DNA from: Dechloromonas denitrificans
Lineage (GTDB): Bacteria; Pseudomonadota; Gammaproteobacteria; Burkholderiales; Rhodocyclaceae
NCBI RefSeq assembly: GCF_020510685.1
Contig: NZ_CP075185.1
Coordinates: forward strand, 3,162,001-3,226,000
Direction of reading: 5' to 3'
Length of the DNA stretch: 64,000 nucleotides
In this document: in pieces, positions 57,175 through 64,000 of the stretch
Layout of the letters: each line of letters opens with the position of its first letter
How positions within the stretch are numbered: position 1 is the first letter of the stretch
Made by a program: the position numbers and the translations under genes
The notes under the pieces: model-generated
Databases searched by the model: none
The model's input: only the letters and a program-made list of their open reading frames with translations
Told to the model about the DNA's origin: nothing

Positions 57175-57207
57175 GGCGCGGCAAGCTTCGGCTGCCGCGC
57201 CTTTTTC
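57175..57207 (+). terminator. Intrinsic terminator after tsx-like gene
   Basis: GGCGCGGCAAGC and GCTGCCGCGCC pair around a stable TTCG loop (57175-57201, one bulged A) and are followed by TTTTTC. It lies 25 bp after the stop codon. Confidence 0.9.
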
Positions 57208-57267
57208 ATTTTCCGCAGGGCGCCGCCGGCGATTGGCGAAAGCGACTTGCAGGTAAAATCCCCAGCC

Positions 57268-58107
57268 ATGAAATCCAGTATCGATCCCAGCGCCCTCTCG
57301 CTGCTTGGCAAGGCCACCGAATATCGCAGCGACTATGCGCCGGAGCTGCTTTTTCCGATCCCCCGCGCGTTCAAGCGGGCCGAAATCGGCATTGACGCCG
57401 CCGCGCTGCCTTTCGTCGGCGAAGACCTGTGGAACGCCTACGAAGTCTCCTGGCTGAACCCGAAGGGCAAGCCGGTCGTCGCGCTGGCCACCTTCCGGGT
57501 GCCGGCCGACAGTCCGAACCTGATCGAGTCGAAGTCCTTCAAGCTCTACCTGAATTCATTCAATCAGAGCACGTTTGCCGACGCCGCAGCAGTCGAGGCA
57601 ACGCTGCGGCGCGATCTTTCGGCTGCCGCCGGAGCGGCAATCGGCGCCAAAGTCGAGGCGCTGGGCAGCCGTCCGCAAGTCACGGTCGCCTATCCGGCAG
57701 GTGTGCTGCTCGACGATCTGGATATCGCGTGCACCACCTACCAGCCGGCACCGGAATTGCTGACAGCGGCCGACGGCGAGATCGTCGAGGAAACGCTGTA
57801 CTCGCATCTGCTGAAGTCGAACTGCCTGGTCACCGGCCAGCCCGACTGGGCGATGGTCGTCATCCGTTATCGCGGCCGGCCGATCGAGCGAACCGGCCTG
57901 CTGCGCTACATCGTGTCCTTCCGCGGCCACAACGAATTTCACGAACAGTGCGTCGAACGGATCTATTGCGACATCACTAGGCAGTGCGCCCCCGAGGCGC
58001 TGGCGGTCTATGCCCGCTATACCCGGCGCGGCGGGCTGGACATCAATCCCTTCCGCAGCAGCGGCGAGTTTCCGCCACCGGACAATACGCGGGAAGTCAG
58101 GCAGTAA
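57268..58107 (+). CDS. queF: NADPH-dependent 7-cyano-7-deazaguanine reductase (type II QueF)
   Basis: The 279-residue protein reduces preQ0 to preQ1 in queuosine synthesis. It has the QueF motif [14 protein letters not shown] (87-100), the catalytic Cys186 in [13 protein letters not shown] with Asp193, and the C-terminal [11 protein letters not shown]. Its length is that of the two-domain type II enzymes. The ATG at 57268 gives the normal start; an upstream codon at 57247 would add seven residues. No other queuosine gene or preQ1 riboswitch was seen nearby. It stands alone between the tsx terminator and a convergent gene. Confidence 0.95.
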   Translation: MKSSIDPSALSLLGKATEYRSDYAPELLFPIPRAFKRAEIGIDAAALPFVGEDLWNAYEVSWLNPKGKPVVALATFRVPADSPNLIESKSFKLYLNSFNQSTFADAAAVEATLRRDLSAAAGAAIGAKVEALGSRPQVTVAYPAGVLLDDLDIACTTYQPAPELLTAADGEIVEETLYSHLLKSNCLVTGQPDWAMVVIRYRGRPIERTGLLRYIVSFRGHNEFHEQCVERIYCDITRQCAPEALAVYARYTRRGGLDINPFRSSGEFPPPDNTREVRQ

Positions 58108-58128
58108 AGACGGGGCAACCGGGTCGGT

Positions 58129-58545
58129 TCAGCCGAGCCGAAACCCCATCACGTTACTCAAGTTATGCAGTTTGGGCTGACTATCCAGCCAGTCGCGTGC
58201 ATCGGTAACGGTGGGCAGCACTTCGACTTGAAACGAGGTCATCTCGCCGGAGACCAGATTGGCCTTCAGGCGCCCGACCAAGGCGTCCTCAGTCGTCACA
58301 TAGACGATACGACAATTGGGATTGCTGGCGTATGCCCCGTAATTGATGGCTGCCAGATGAGTCAGAACTTCTTCGGAAAGTTCATGGCCGGTAATTTCCG
58401 AAAGATCATTGATGATGTAATGAATCTCGTCGAAGCGGGAATCCCTCTGGGTTTGCTCAACCGACTGGATGAACTGTCTGGCCGTGACAAAACCTGAAAA
58501 CCGCTTGTGGACACCTTCAGGTTCCCAAACAAGGTCATAAGGCAT
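58129..58545 (-). CDS. Conserved small protein, SpoIIAA/STAS-like
   Basis: The 138-residue protein has no signal or membrane segment. Its alternation of strands and helices (FDEIHYIINDLSEI, CRIVYVTTEDALVG, FQVEVLPTVTDARDWL) resembles the SpoIIAA-like or STAS fold seen in many small betaproteobacterial proteins. No catalytic motif is visible, so no function is assigned. It converges on queF. It is AT-richer than its neighbours at the 5' end and upstream. Confidence 0.7.
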   Translation of the reverse strand: MPYDLVWEPEGVHKRFSGFVTARQFIQSVEQTQRDSRFDEIHYIINDLSEITGHELSEEVLTHLAAINYGAYASNPNCRIVYVTTEDALVGRLKANLVSGEMTSFQVEVLPTVTDARDWLDSQPKLHNLSNVMGFRLG

Positions 58546-58838
58546 GGTTCATCTTTCTCCACATGGTCAAGCTGCGATGCCAAGCGTTTTTGCATCGATA
58601 CAGCATGGGAATGGTAACCGCAAATTTTCAGCTTTGCATTTAATAAATACCCTATGTTCATAACCCGCTGAAGGCTGCAGACTTCGTGATCCGAGGCTCC
58701 TTTTGGGTCGACAGCGCACTGCTCGAAGAAGTTCAACGTCCTGCCAGCCGACCGCTCCTCTGCCAAGCACGGCCGGATCATTTCGCCTGCGTATAGTTGC
58801 GTATTCCCGGCGCCGTCTACCTCACCGATAATCCCACC
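58546..58838. other. Non-coding divergent spacer before urease operon
   Basis: About 290 bases hold the promoters of the STAS-like gene (minus) and of the urease operon (plus). No sigma-54 site with GG-N10-GC spacing, NtrC-like palindrome or strong ribosome site before ureD was found. The part near 58600-58670 is AT-rich. Confidence 0.4.
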
Positions 58839-59681
58839 ATGACTTCCCGCCTTCCGCTCACTTCGCCCGCCTGGCATGCCGAGTTGCACCTGGGGTTCGC
58901 CCGCACGGGCGAACGTACGGTGCTGCGCGAAAACCGCCACTTCGGCCCGCTGCGCGTGCAGAAGGCGCTGTACCCGGAAGGCGATGCCGTCTGCCAGGCC
59001 ATCTTGTTGCACCCGCCATCCGGCATCGCCGGCGGCGACCAGCTCCGGATTTCCGCCGAAATCGCAGCAGGCGCCCATGCCCAGCTAACCACGCCCGGCG
59101 CCGGCAAGTGGTATCGCTCGGGCGGAGCGGAGGCAGCTCAGCGCCTTGCTTTCACCGTCGCCGAAAGGGCCACGCTGGAATGGTTGCCGCAGGAAACCAT
59201 CGTCTTTGATGGGGCCAGGGCGCGCATGGAAACCCGCGTTCAACTCGCCGCCGACAGCCGCTATATCGGCTGGGACATTCTCTGCCTGGGTCGGGCCGCA
59301 GCCGGCGAGCGTTTCGAGAACGGCCGTTTCGACCTGTTTTACCGGATCGACCGCGAAGAAAAGCCGATCTGGCTCGAGCGCGGTGGTTTTTCCGGCCACG
59401 ACGCCATGCTCGGCAGCCCGGCCGGCTGGGCCGGCGCCACCGTCTGCGGCACGCTGCTCGCCGCTTTTCCGCAGACACCCGAACTGCTCGCGGCCTGCCG
59501 CGAAATTGCCCCGAACGACCGGGCCAGCCATGCCTTGACCCCCCTGCCCGGCCTGCTCGTTGCCCGCTATCTAGGCGACAGCAGCGAGGCGGCCCGGCTG
59601 TGGTTCGCCCGGCTATGGGAAATCCTGCGCCCGGCTTGCACCGGTCGCCCGGCCATCATCCCCCGAATCTGGAATACCTGA
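58839..59681 (+). CDS. ureD: Urease accessory protein UreD
   Basis: The 280-residue protein matches UreD/UreH: LHLGFARTGERTVLRENRHFGPLRVQKALYP starts with the family's core RxHxGPLRVQKP-like region, then HPPSGIAGGD and TTPGAGKWYRS. UreD binds the urease apoenzyme and forms the UreDFG activation complex that loads nickel. The ATG at 58839 is taken as start; the in-frame TTG at 58797 adds unlike residues. It opens the operon and is followed after 9 bp by ureA. Confidence 0.92.
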   Translation: MTSRLPLTSPAWHAELHLGFARTGERTVLRENRHFGPLRVQKALYPEGDAVCQAILLHPPSGIAGGDQLRISAEIAAGAHAQLTTPGAGKWYRSGGAEAAQRLAFTVAERATLEWLPQETIVFDGARARMETRVQLAADSRYIGWDILCLGRAAAGERFENGRFDLFYRIDREEKPIWLERGGFSGHDAMLGSPAGWAGATVCGTLLAAFPQTPELLAACREIAPNDRASHALTPLPGLLVARYLGDSSEAARLWFARLWEILRPACTGRPAIIPRIWNT

Positions 59682-59690
59682 GGAAACTTC

Positions 59691-59993
<303 letters not shown>

Positions 59994-60004
59994 TCGCGAG
60001 TCGT

Positions 60005-60061
60005 TAGTTGTTAGTCGCTAGCAAATAGTGACGGTGACCAACAGCTAGCGACTAACAACTA
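60005..60061. repeat. 18-bp-arm hairpin between ureA and ureB
   Basis: The arms 60005-60022 and 60044-60061 are exact reverse complements (TAGTTGTTAGTCGCTAGC and its partner) around a 21-base loop. Related words (TAGTCGCGAGTCGTTAG) directly precede the left arm, so the unit looks like short degenerate repeats. It fills most of the 86-bp ureA-ureB gap. There is no T tract, so it is not a typical terminator. As RNA it would be a very stable stem 18 bases upstream of the ureB start. Confidence 0.85.
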
Positions 60062-60079
60062 CCTACTAGGAACTAAGCC

Positions 60080-60385
60080 ATGATTCCCGGAGAACTCCTC
60101 GCCGAACCCGGCGAACTCGAACTCAATGCCGGCCGCCCGACGATCACGCTGAGCGTGGCCAATACCGGCGACCGGCCGATCCAGGTCGGCTCGCACTACC
60201 ACTTCTCCGAAACCAACACGGCCCTGAGCTTCGCGCGTGAAGCCGCACGCGGCTTCCGCCTCGACATCGCCGCCGGCACCGCCGTGCGCTTCGAGCCGGG
60301 CCAGACGCGCACCGTGCAACTGGTGGCTTTGGCCGGCGAGCGCAAGGTCTACGGTTTCCGTGGCCTGATTCAGGGAGCACTGTAA
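60080..60385 (+). CDS. ureB: Urease beta subunit
   Basis: The 101-residue protein begins [20 protein letters not shown] and has the UreB core [12 protein letters not shown] and the ending [10 protein letters not shown]. It is the second structural subunit. AGGA lies in front of the ATG, directly after the hairpin at 60005-60061. Its stop codon shares a base with the ureC start (TAATG). Confidence 0.97.
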   Translation: MIPGELLAEPGELELNAGRPTITLSVANTGDRPIQVGSHYHFSETNTALSFAREAARGFRLDIAAGTAVRFEPGQTRTVQLVALAGERKVYGFRGLIQGAL

Positions 60386-62091
60386 TGGCGAACAAAATCA
60401 CCCGTCAGGCCTACGCCGAAATGTTCGGCCCGACCACCGGCGACCGTCTCCGTCTCGCCGATACCGAACTGATCATCGAAGTCGAAAAGGACCACACGAT
60501 CTACGGCGAGGAAGTGAAATTCGGCGGCGGCAAGGTCATCCGCGACGGCATGGGCCAGGGCCAGCGCGTGTCCGCCGAAACGGTCGATACCGTGATCACC
60601 AACGCGCTGATCGTCGATGCCGTCACCGGCATCGTCAAGGCCGACATCGGCCTCAAGGACGGCCGCATCGCCGCCATCGGCAAGGCCGGCAATCCGGACA
60701 TCCAGCCTGGCGTGTCCATCGTCATCGGCCCCGGCACCGAAGTCATCGCCGGTGAAGGCATGATCGTCACGGCCGGCGGCATCGACAGCCACATCCATTT
60801 CATCTGCCCGCAGCAGATCGACGAGGCGCTGTATTCGGGCGTGACGACCATGATAGGCGGCGGCACCGGTCCGGCCACCGGCACCTTTGCCACGACCTGC
60901 ACGCCGGGGCCGTGGCATATCCACCGCATGCTCGAAGCCGCCGACGCCTTCCCGATGAACCTCGGCTTCCTCGGCAAGGGCAACGCCAGCCTGCCGGCAG
61001 CCCTGCGCGAGCAGGTCGAAGCTGGTGCGATGGGTCTCAAGCTGCACGAAGACTGGGGCACGACACCGGCCGCCATCGACTGCTGCCTGACGGTCGCCGA
61101 CGAGATGGATGTCCAGGTCGCCATCCACTCCGACACGCTGAATGAATCCGGCTTCGTCGAAACCACGCTGGCCGCCTTCAAGGGCCGCACCATCCACACC
61201 TTCCACACCGAAGGCGCTGGCGGCGGCCATGCGCCGGACATCATCAAGGCGGCCGGGCTGCCCAACGTGCTGCCCAGCTCGACCAACCCGACCATGCCCT
61301 ACACCGTCAATACCATCGACGAGCATCTCGACATGCTGATGGTTTGCCACCACCTCGACCCGGCCATCGCCGAGGACATTGCCTTCGCCGAATCGCGCAT
61401 CCGTCGCGAAACAATCGCCGCCGAAGACATCCTGCACGACCTCGGCGCCTTCTCGATGATGTCCTCCGATTCCCAGGCCATGGGCCGCGTCGGCGAAGTG
61501 ATCATTCGCACCTGGCAGACAGCGCACAAGATGAAGCTGCAGCGCGGGCCGTTGCAGGAAGACAGCGCCCGCCACGACAACTTCCGCGTCAAGCGCTACA
61601 TCGCCAAATACACCATCAACCCGGCGCTGACCCATGGCATCGCGCACACCGTCGGCTCGATCGAGGTCGGCAAGCTGGCCGACCTGGTGCTGTGGAAACC
61701 GGCCTTCTTCGGCGTCAAGCCGTCGTTGATCCTGAAAGGCGGCATGATCGCCGGCGCCGCGATGGGCGACCCCAACGCCTCGATCCCAACCCCGCAGCCA
61801 GTGCATTACCGGCCAATGTTCGGCAGCTTCGGCAAGGCGCTGAAAACTTCCGTCACCTTCGTTTCGCAGGCGGCGCTCAACAACCCGGCCGTCGCCGCGC
61901 TCGGCCTGAGCAAGCCGCTGGTCGCCGTCTCCGGCACGCGCACGCTGCGGAAGTCGGACATGGTGCATAACGGCGCCACGCCGGTCATCGACGTCGATCC
62001 GGAAACCTACGCCGTGCGCGCCGATGGCGAGCTGCTGGTCTGCGAACCGGCGACCGAGCTGCCGCTGGCCCAACGTTACTTCCTGTTCTGA
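60385..62091 (+). CDS. ureC: Urease alpha (catalytic) subunit
   Basis: The 568-residue protein has all main UreC features: HIHFICPQQ (nickel histidines), GLKLHEDWG with the carbamylated lysine, [29 protein letters not shown], and the flap cysteine in MLMVCHHLD. It hydrolyses urea to ammonia and carbamate at a di-nickel centre. It overlaps ureB by one base and is followed one base later by ureE. It provides the sink for the two urea formed by Alc and AllA. Confidence 0.98.
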   Translation: MANKITRQAYAEMFGPTTGDRLRLADTELIIEVEKDHTIYGEEVKFGGGKVIRDGMGQGQRVSAETVDTVITNALIVDAVTGIVKADIGLKDGRIAAIGKAGNPDIQPGVSIVIGPGTEVIAGEGMIVTAGGIDSHIHFICPQQIDEALYSGVTTMIGGGTGPATGTFATTCTPGPWHIHRMLEAADAFPMNLGFLGKGNASLPAALREQVEAGAMGLKLHEDWGTTPAAIDCCLTVADEMDVQVAIHSDTLNESGFVETTLAAFKGRTIHTFHTEGAGGGHAPDIIKAAGLPNVLPSSTNPTMPYTVNTIDEHLDMLMVCHHLDPAIAEDIAFAESRIRRETIAAEDILHDLGAFSMMSSDSQAMGRVGEVIIRTWQTAHKMKLQRGPLQEDSARHDNFRVKRYIAKYTINPALTHGIAHTVGSIEVGKLADLVLWKPAFFGVKPSLILKGGMIAGAAMGDPNASIPTPQPVHYRPMFGSFGKALKTSVTFVSQAALNNPAVAALGLSKPLVAVSGTRTLRKSDMVHNGATPVIDVDPETYAVRADGELLVCEPATELPLAQRYFLF

Positions 62092-62092
62092 C

Positions 62093-62638
62093 ATGCTGAT
62101 CCTCAACCAACGCACCCAACAGCCCGCCACCGACTCGGTGGCCCTCGCCTACGACGAACGCAAGCGCAGCCGCCTCAAGGTCACGCTGGCCTCTGGCGCC
62201 GAGGCCGGCATCTTCCTCGAACGCGGCGATCACCTGCATGGCGGCGACAAGCTGCTTGCCGAAAACGGCAGCACCGTCGTCGAAATCCTCGCCGCCCCGG
62301 AAAAGCTGATCGAGGCCGTTGCCGACTCGCCGCTGCTGTTCGGCCGCGCCGCCTACCACCTCGGCAATCGCCACGTGCCGGTGCAGATCTTGCCCGGCGA
62401 CAACGGCGGCCGGCTGCGCTTCCAGACCGACCACGTGCTGGCCGAGATGGTGCGCGGCCTGGGCTGTACGGTCAGCGAAACGAATGCCCCCTTCCAGCCG
62501 GAACCGGGAGCCTATGGTGCGCATGGCGGTCATCACCCGCACGGCGAGACTGATGCCGATCACACCCCCGACCTGCACGACCCCGGCCACGGCCCGCACC
62601 GCTCGGTGCCGAAAATTCACCAGTTCAAGCCGCGGTGA
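62093..62638 (+). CDS. ureE: Urease nickel metallochaperone UreE
   Basis: The 181-residue protein has the UreE peptide-binding and metal-binding domains with GNRHVPVQI, and a His-rich tail (residues 144-176, with HGGHHPHGE and HDPGHGPH). It delivers nickel to the UreDFG complex. The His tail, found only in some UreE proteins, can hold extra nickel. The ATG at 62093 comes one base after the ureC stop. It overlaps ureF by four bases (GTGA). Confidence 0.95.
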   Translation: MLILNQRTQQPATDSVALAYDERKRSRLKVTLASGAEAGIFLERGDHLHGGDKLLAENGSTVVEILAAPEKLIEAVADSPLLFGRAAYHLGNRHVPVQILPGDNGGRLRFQTDHVLAEMVRGLGCTVSETNAPFQPEPGAYGAHGGHHPHGETDADHTPDLHDPGHGPHRSVPKIHQFKPR

Positions 62639-63321
62639 ATTCCAGCCTGCAACTCGCCCGCCTGCTACAGTTGGCCAGCCCGGCGCTGCCGGTCGGCGCC
62701 TACACCTATTCGCAGGGCCTGGAGTGGGCGGTCGAATCCGGTGTGATCCGCGACGAAGCGAGCGCCGGCCGGTGGATCGCCGACCTGATGCAGCACGGCA
62801 TCGGCCGCTACGAGGCGCCGCTGGTGGCGGTGCTGATGGCGGCGTGGACGGCCGGCGACACGGAAGAAATCAGCCGCCTCAACGAGGAATTCCTGGCCAG
62901 TCGCGAGTCGGCCGAACTGCGCGCCGAAACGGCCCAGATGGGCTTTTCGCTGAACCGGCTGGTGCGCGATTTGCGCGACCCGGCGCTGGTGTTGGTCGAC
63001 AGCACCCTGGCGAAATTGCCGGAAATCGCCTTCCCTACTGGCTGGTCCGGTATCGCCGCCCACTGGCAGATCGATCCGCCAGCGGCCGTCACGGCCTATC
63101 TATGGTCGTGGGCGGAAAATCAGGTGATGGCCGCACTGAAAGCCGTGCCCCTTGGCCAGGCCTCGGGGCAACGCCTGCTCGCCCAACTCGGCGGCGAGAT
63201 CCCCGCCATCGCGCGCCAGGCCTTGAAACTACCGGAAGCCGAATGGTCCAATTTCACGCCGGCGTTCGCCATCGCTTGCGCCCGTCACGAAACCCAATAT
63301 TCTCGTCTCTTCAGATCGTAA
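62635..63321 (+). CDS. ureF: Urease accessory protein UreF
   Basis: The 228-residue all-helical protein has the UreF signature [20 protein letters not shown] near the N-terminus and DRASLAQ-like equivalents later. It recruits UreG to the UreD-urease complex and gates nickel insertion. The start is GTG at 62635, overlapping the ureE stop, with no better ATG downstream. It is followed 4 bp later by ureG. Confidence 0.95.
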   Translation: MNSSLQLARLLQLASPALPVGAYTYSQGLEWAVESGVIRDEASAGRWIADLMQHGIGRYEAPLVAVLMAAWTAGDTEEISRLNEEFLASRESAELRAETAQMGFSLNRLVRDLRDPALVLVDSTLAKLPEIAFPTGWSGIAAHWQIDPPAAVTAYLWSWAENQVMAALKAVPLGQASGQRLLAQLGGEIPAIARQALKLPEAEWSNFTPAFAIACARHETQYSRLFRS

Positions 63322-63325
63322 AACC

Positions 63326-63937
63326 ATGAACAAACAAGCCCTGCGCGTCGGTATCGGCGGCCCCGTCGGTTCCGGCAAGACCGCCCTGACCCTGGCCCTG
63401 TGCCAGGCCCTGCGCGAAAGCATCGACATGGCGGTCGTCACCAACGACATCTATACCGCCGAGGACGCCAAGTTCCTGGTCAATCATTCGGCCCTCGCAC
63501 CGGAGCGGATCATCGGCGTCGAGACCGGCGGTTGCCCGCACACGGCGATCCGCGAGGATGCATCGATCAATCTCGAAGCGATCGACCGGCTGCAACGCGC
63601 CTTTCCCGACGTCGAACTGATCCTCGTCGAATCCGGCGGCGACAATCTGGCCGCCACCTTCTCGCCGGAGCTATCCGACCTGACGCTCTACGTGATCGAT
63701 GTTGCGGCCGGCGAGAAAATCCCGCGCAAGGGCGGCCCCGGCATTACCAAATCCGACCTGCTGATCATCAACAAGATCGACCTCGCGCCGATGGTCGGCG
63801 CCTCGCTCGAGGTGATGGCGCACGACGCCAAGGCCCAGCGCGGCACGCGGCCCTTTGTCTTTACCAACCTGAAAACCGGCGACGGGCTGGATACGGTGAT
63901 CGCCTTCATCCGCGAACGCGGCATGCTCGGCCGTTAA
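63326..63937 (+). CDS. ureG: Urease accessory GTPase UreG
   Basis: The 203-residue GTPase has the P-loop GGPVGSGKT (11-19), the metal-binding [17 protein letters not shown], the ESGGDNL motif and the NKIDLA guanine-specificity motif. It binds nickel as a dimer and drives urease maturation. It is the last gene of the ureDABCEFG operon and its stop overlaps the end of a convergent gene. Confidence 0.97.
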   Translation: MNKQALRVGIGGPVGSGKTALTLALCQALRESIDMAVVTNDIYTAEDAKFLVNHSALAPERIIGVETGGCPHTAIREDASINLEAIDRLQRAFPDVELILVESGGDNLAATFSPELSDLTLYVIDVAAGEKIPRKGGPGITKSDLLIINKIDLAPMVGASLEVMAHDAKAQRGTRPFVFTNLKTGDGLDTVIAFIRERGMLGR

Positions 63938-64000
63938 GGCCGGAACAATCGAAGGCCGAGCTTGCGGCACTCTTCCAGCACCAGCACGCTGGAGGCGATG
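63934..64000 (-). CDS. 3' end of an unidentified gene (truncated by window)
   Basis: On the minus strand an open frame enters from the window edge and ends at a TAA (63936-63934) with [19 protein letters not shown] as its last residues. High GC at third positions suggests real coding. The fragment is too short to name. Its stop overlaps the ureG stop. Confidence 0.45.
   Translation of the reverse strand, partial: IASSVLVLEECRKLGLRLFRP

Noticed and set aside
57207..57267. preQ1 riboswitch before queF
   Set aside because: The 60-bp leader lacks the C-rich loop and A-rich tail of preQ1 aptamers.
58570..58600. Possible sigma-54 element before the urease operon
   Set aside because: The sequence has CC where GG is required and the spacing is wrong; no NtrC-like sites accompany it.

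Overview
The window is high-GC DNA with densely packed, mostly intact genes. The gene content points to a betaproteobacterium of the Rhodocyclales (Dechloromonas/Azonexus-like): membrane urate oxidase PuuD, two-subunit xanthine dehydrogenase, tetrathionate reductase, many redox and chemotaxis sensors, NIT-GGDEF-EAL and bacteriohemerythrin. That placement is inferred from content and style, not from a marker gene. No rRNA, tRNA, CRISPR array, transposase or phage gene was seen.

Layout. (1) 1-3409: lower purine catabolism: end of puuD (urate oxidation), gpt on the opposite strand, then the tightly coupled puuE-alc-allA genes (allantoin to glyoxylate plus two urea). (2) 3497-16862: mixed accessory genes: a YigZ-type protein, a LysR/SDR divergent pair with a palindromic operator, a TetR-controlled RND efflux system with matching operators on both sides of the regulator, and a DsbA-like/MBL/LysR module. 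(3) 16961-33406: a PAS chemoreceptor, then the upper purine pathway. Nine minus-strand genes that overlap or lie within 6 bp of each other run xdhA-xdhB-xdhC-(ABC ATPase, two permeases)-8-oxoguanine deaminase-guaD-adenine deaminase. A CDA-fold guanine deaminase-like gene and a divergent BMP-family binding protein complete the transporter set. (4) 33591-44384: an orphan periplasmic binding protein plus hybrid kinase, then ttrSR convergent with ttrBCA (tetrathionate respiration and its two-component control). (5) 44698-53152: chemoreceptor, a small unknown gene, an exported Ppx/GppA-like protein with a DUF4337 partner, an MFS exporter, a NIT-PAS-GGDEF-EAL protein and a hemerythrin. (6) 53261-58545: an NMT1-type ABC importer divergent from a Tsx-like nucleoside porin, then queF and a small unknown gene. 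(7) 58839-63937: urease operon ureDABCEFG with an 18-bp-arm hairpin between ureA and ureB. The last bases carry the end of a convergent gene.

How it fits together. Adenine, guanine and 8-oxoguanine can be imported (BMP/ABC, perhaps Tsx), deaminated to hypoxanthine, xanthine or urate, oxidised to urate by XdhAB and further by PuuD. Allantoin is then cut by PuuE, Alc and AllA to glyoxylate and urea, and urease releases ammonia. The steps from 5-hydroxyisourate to allantoin (HIU hydrolase, OHCU decarboxylase) are not in the window and may lie just upstream of puuD. The respiratory part (ttr) and the many sensors suggest an organism that moves between oxic and anoxic conditions.
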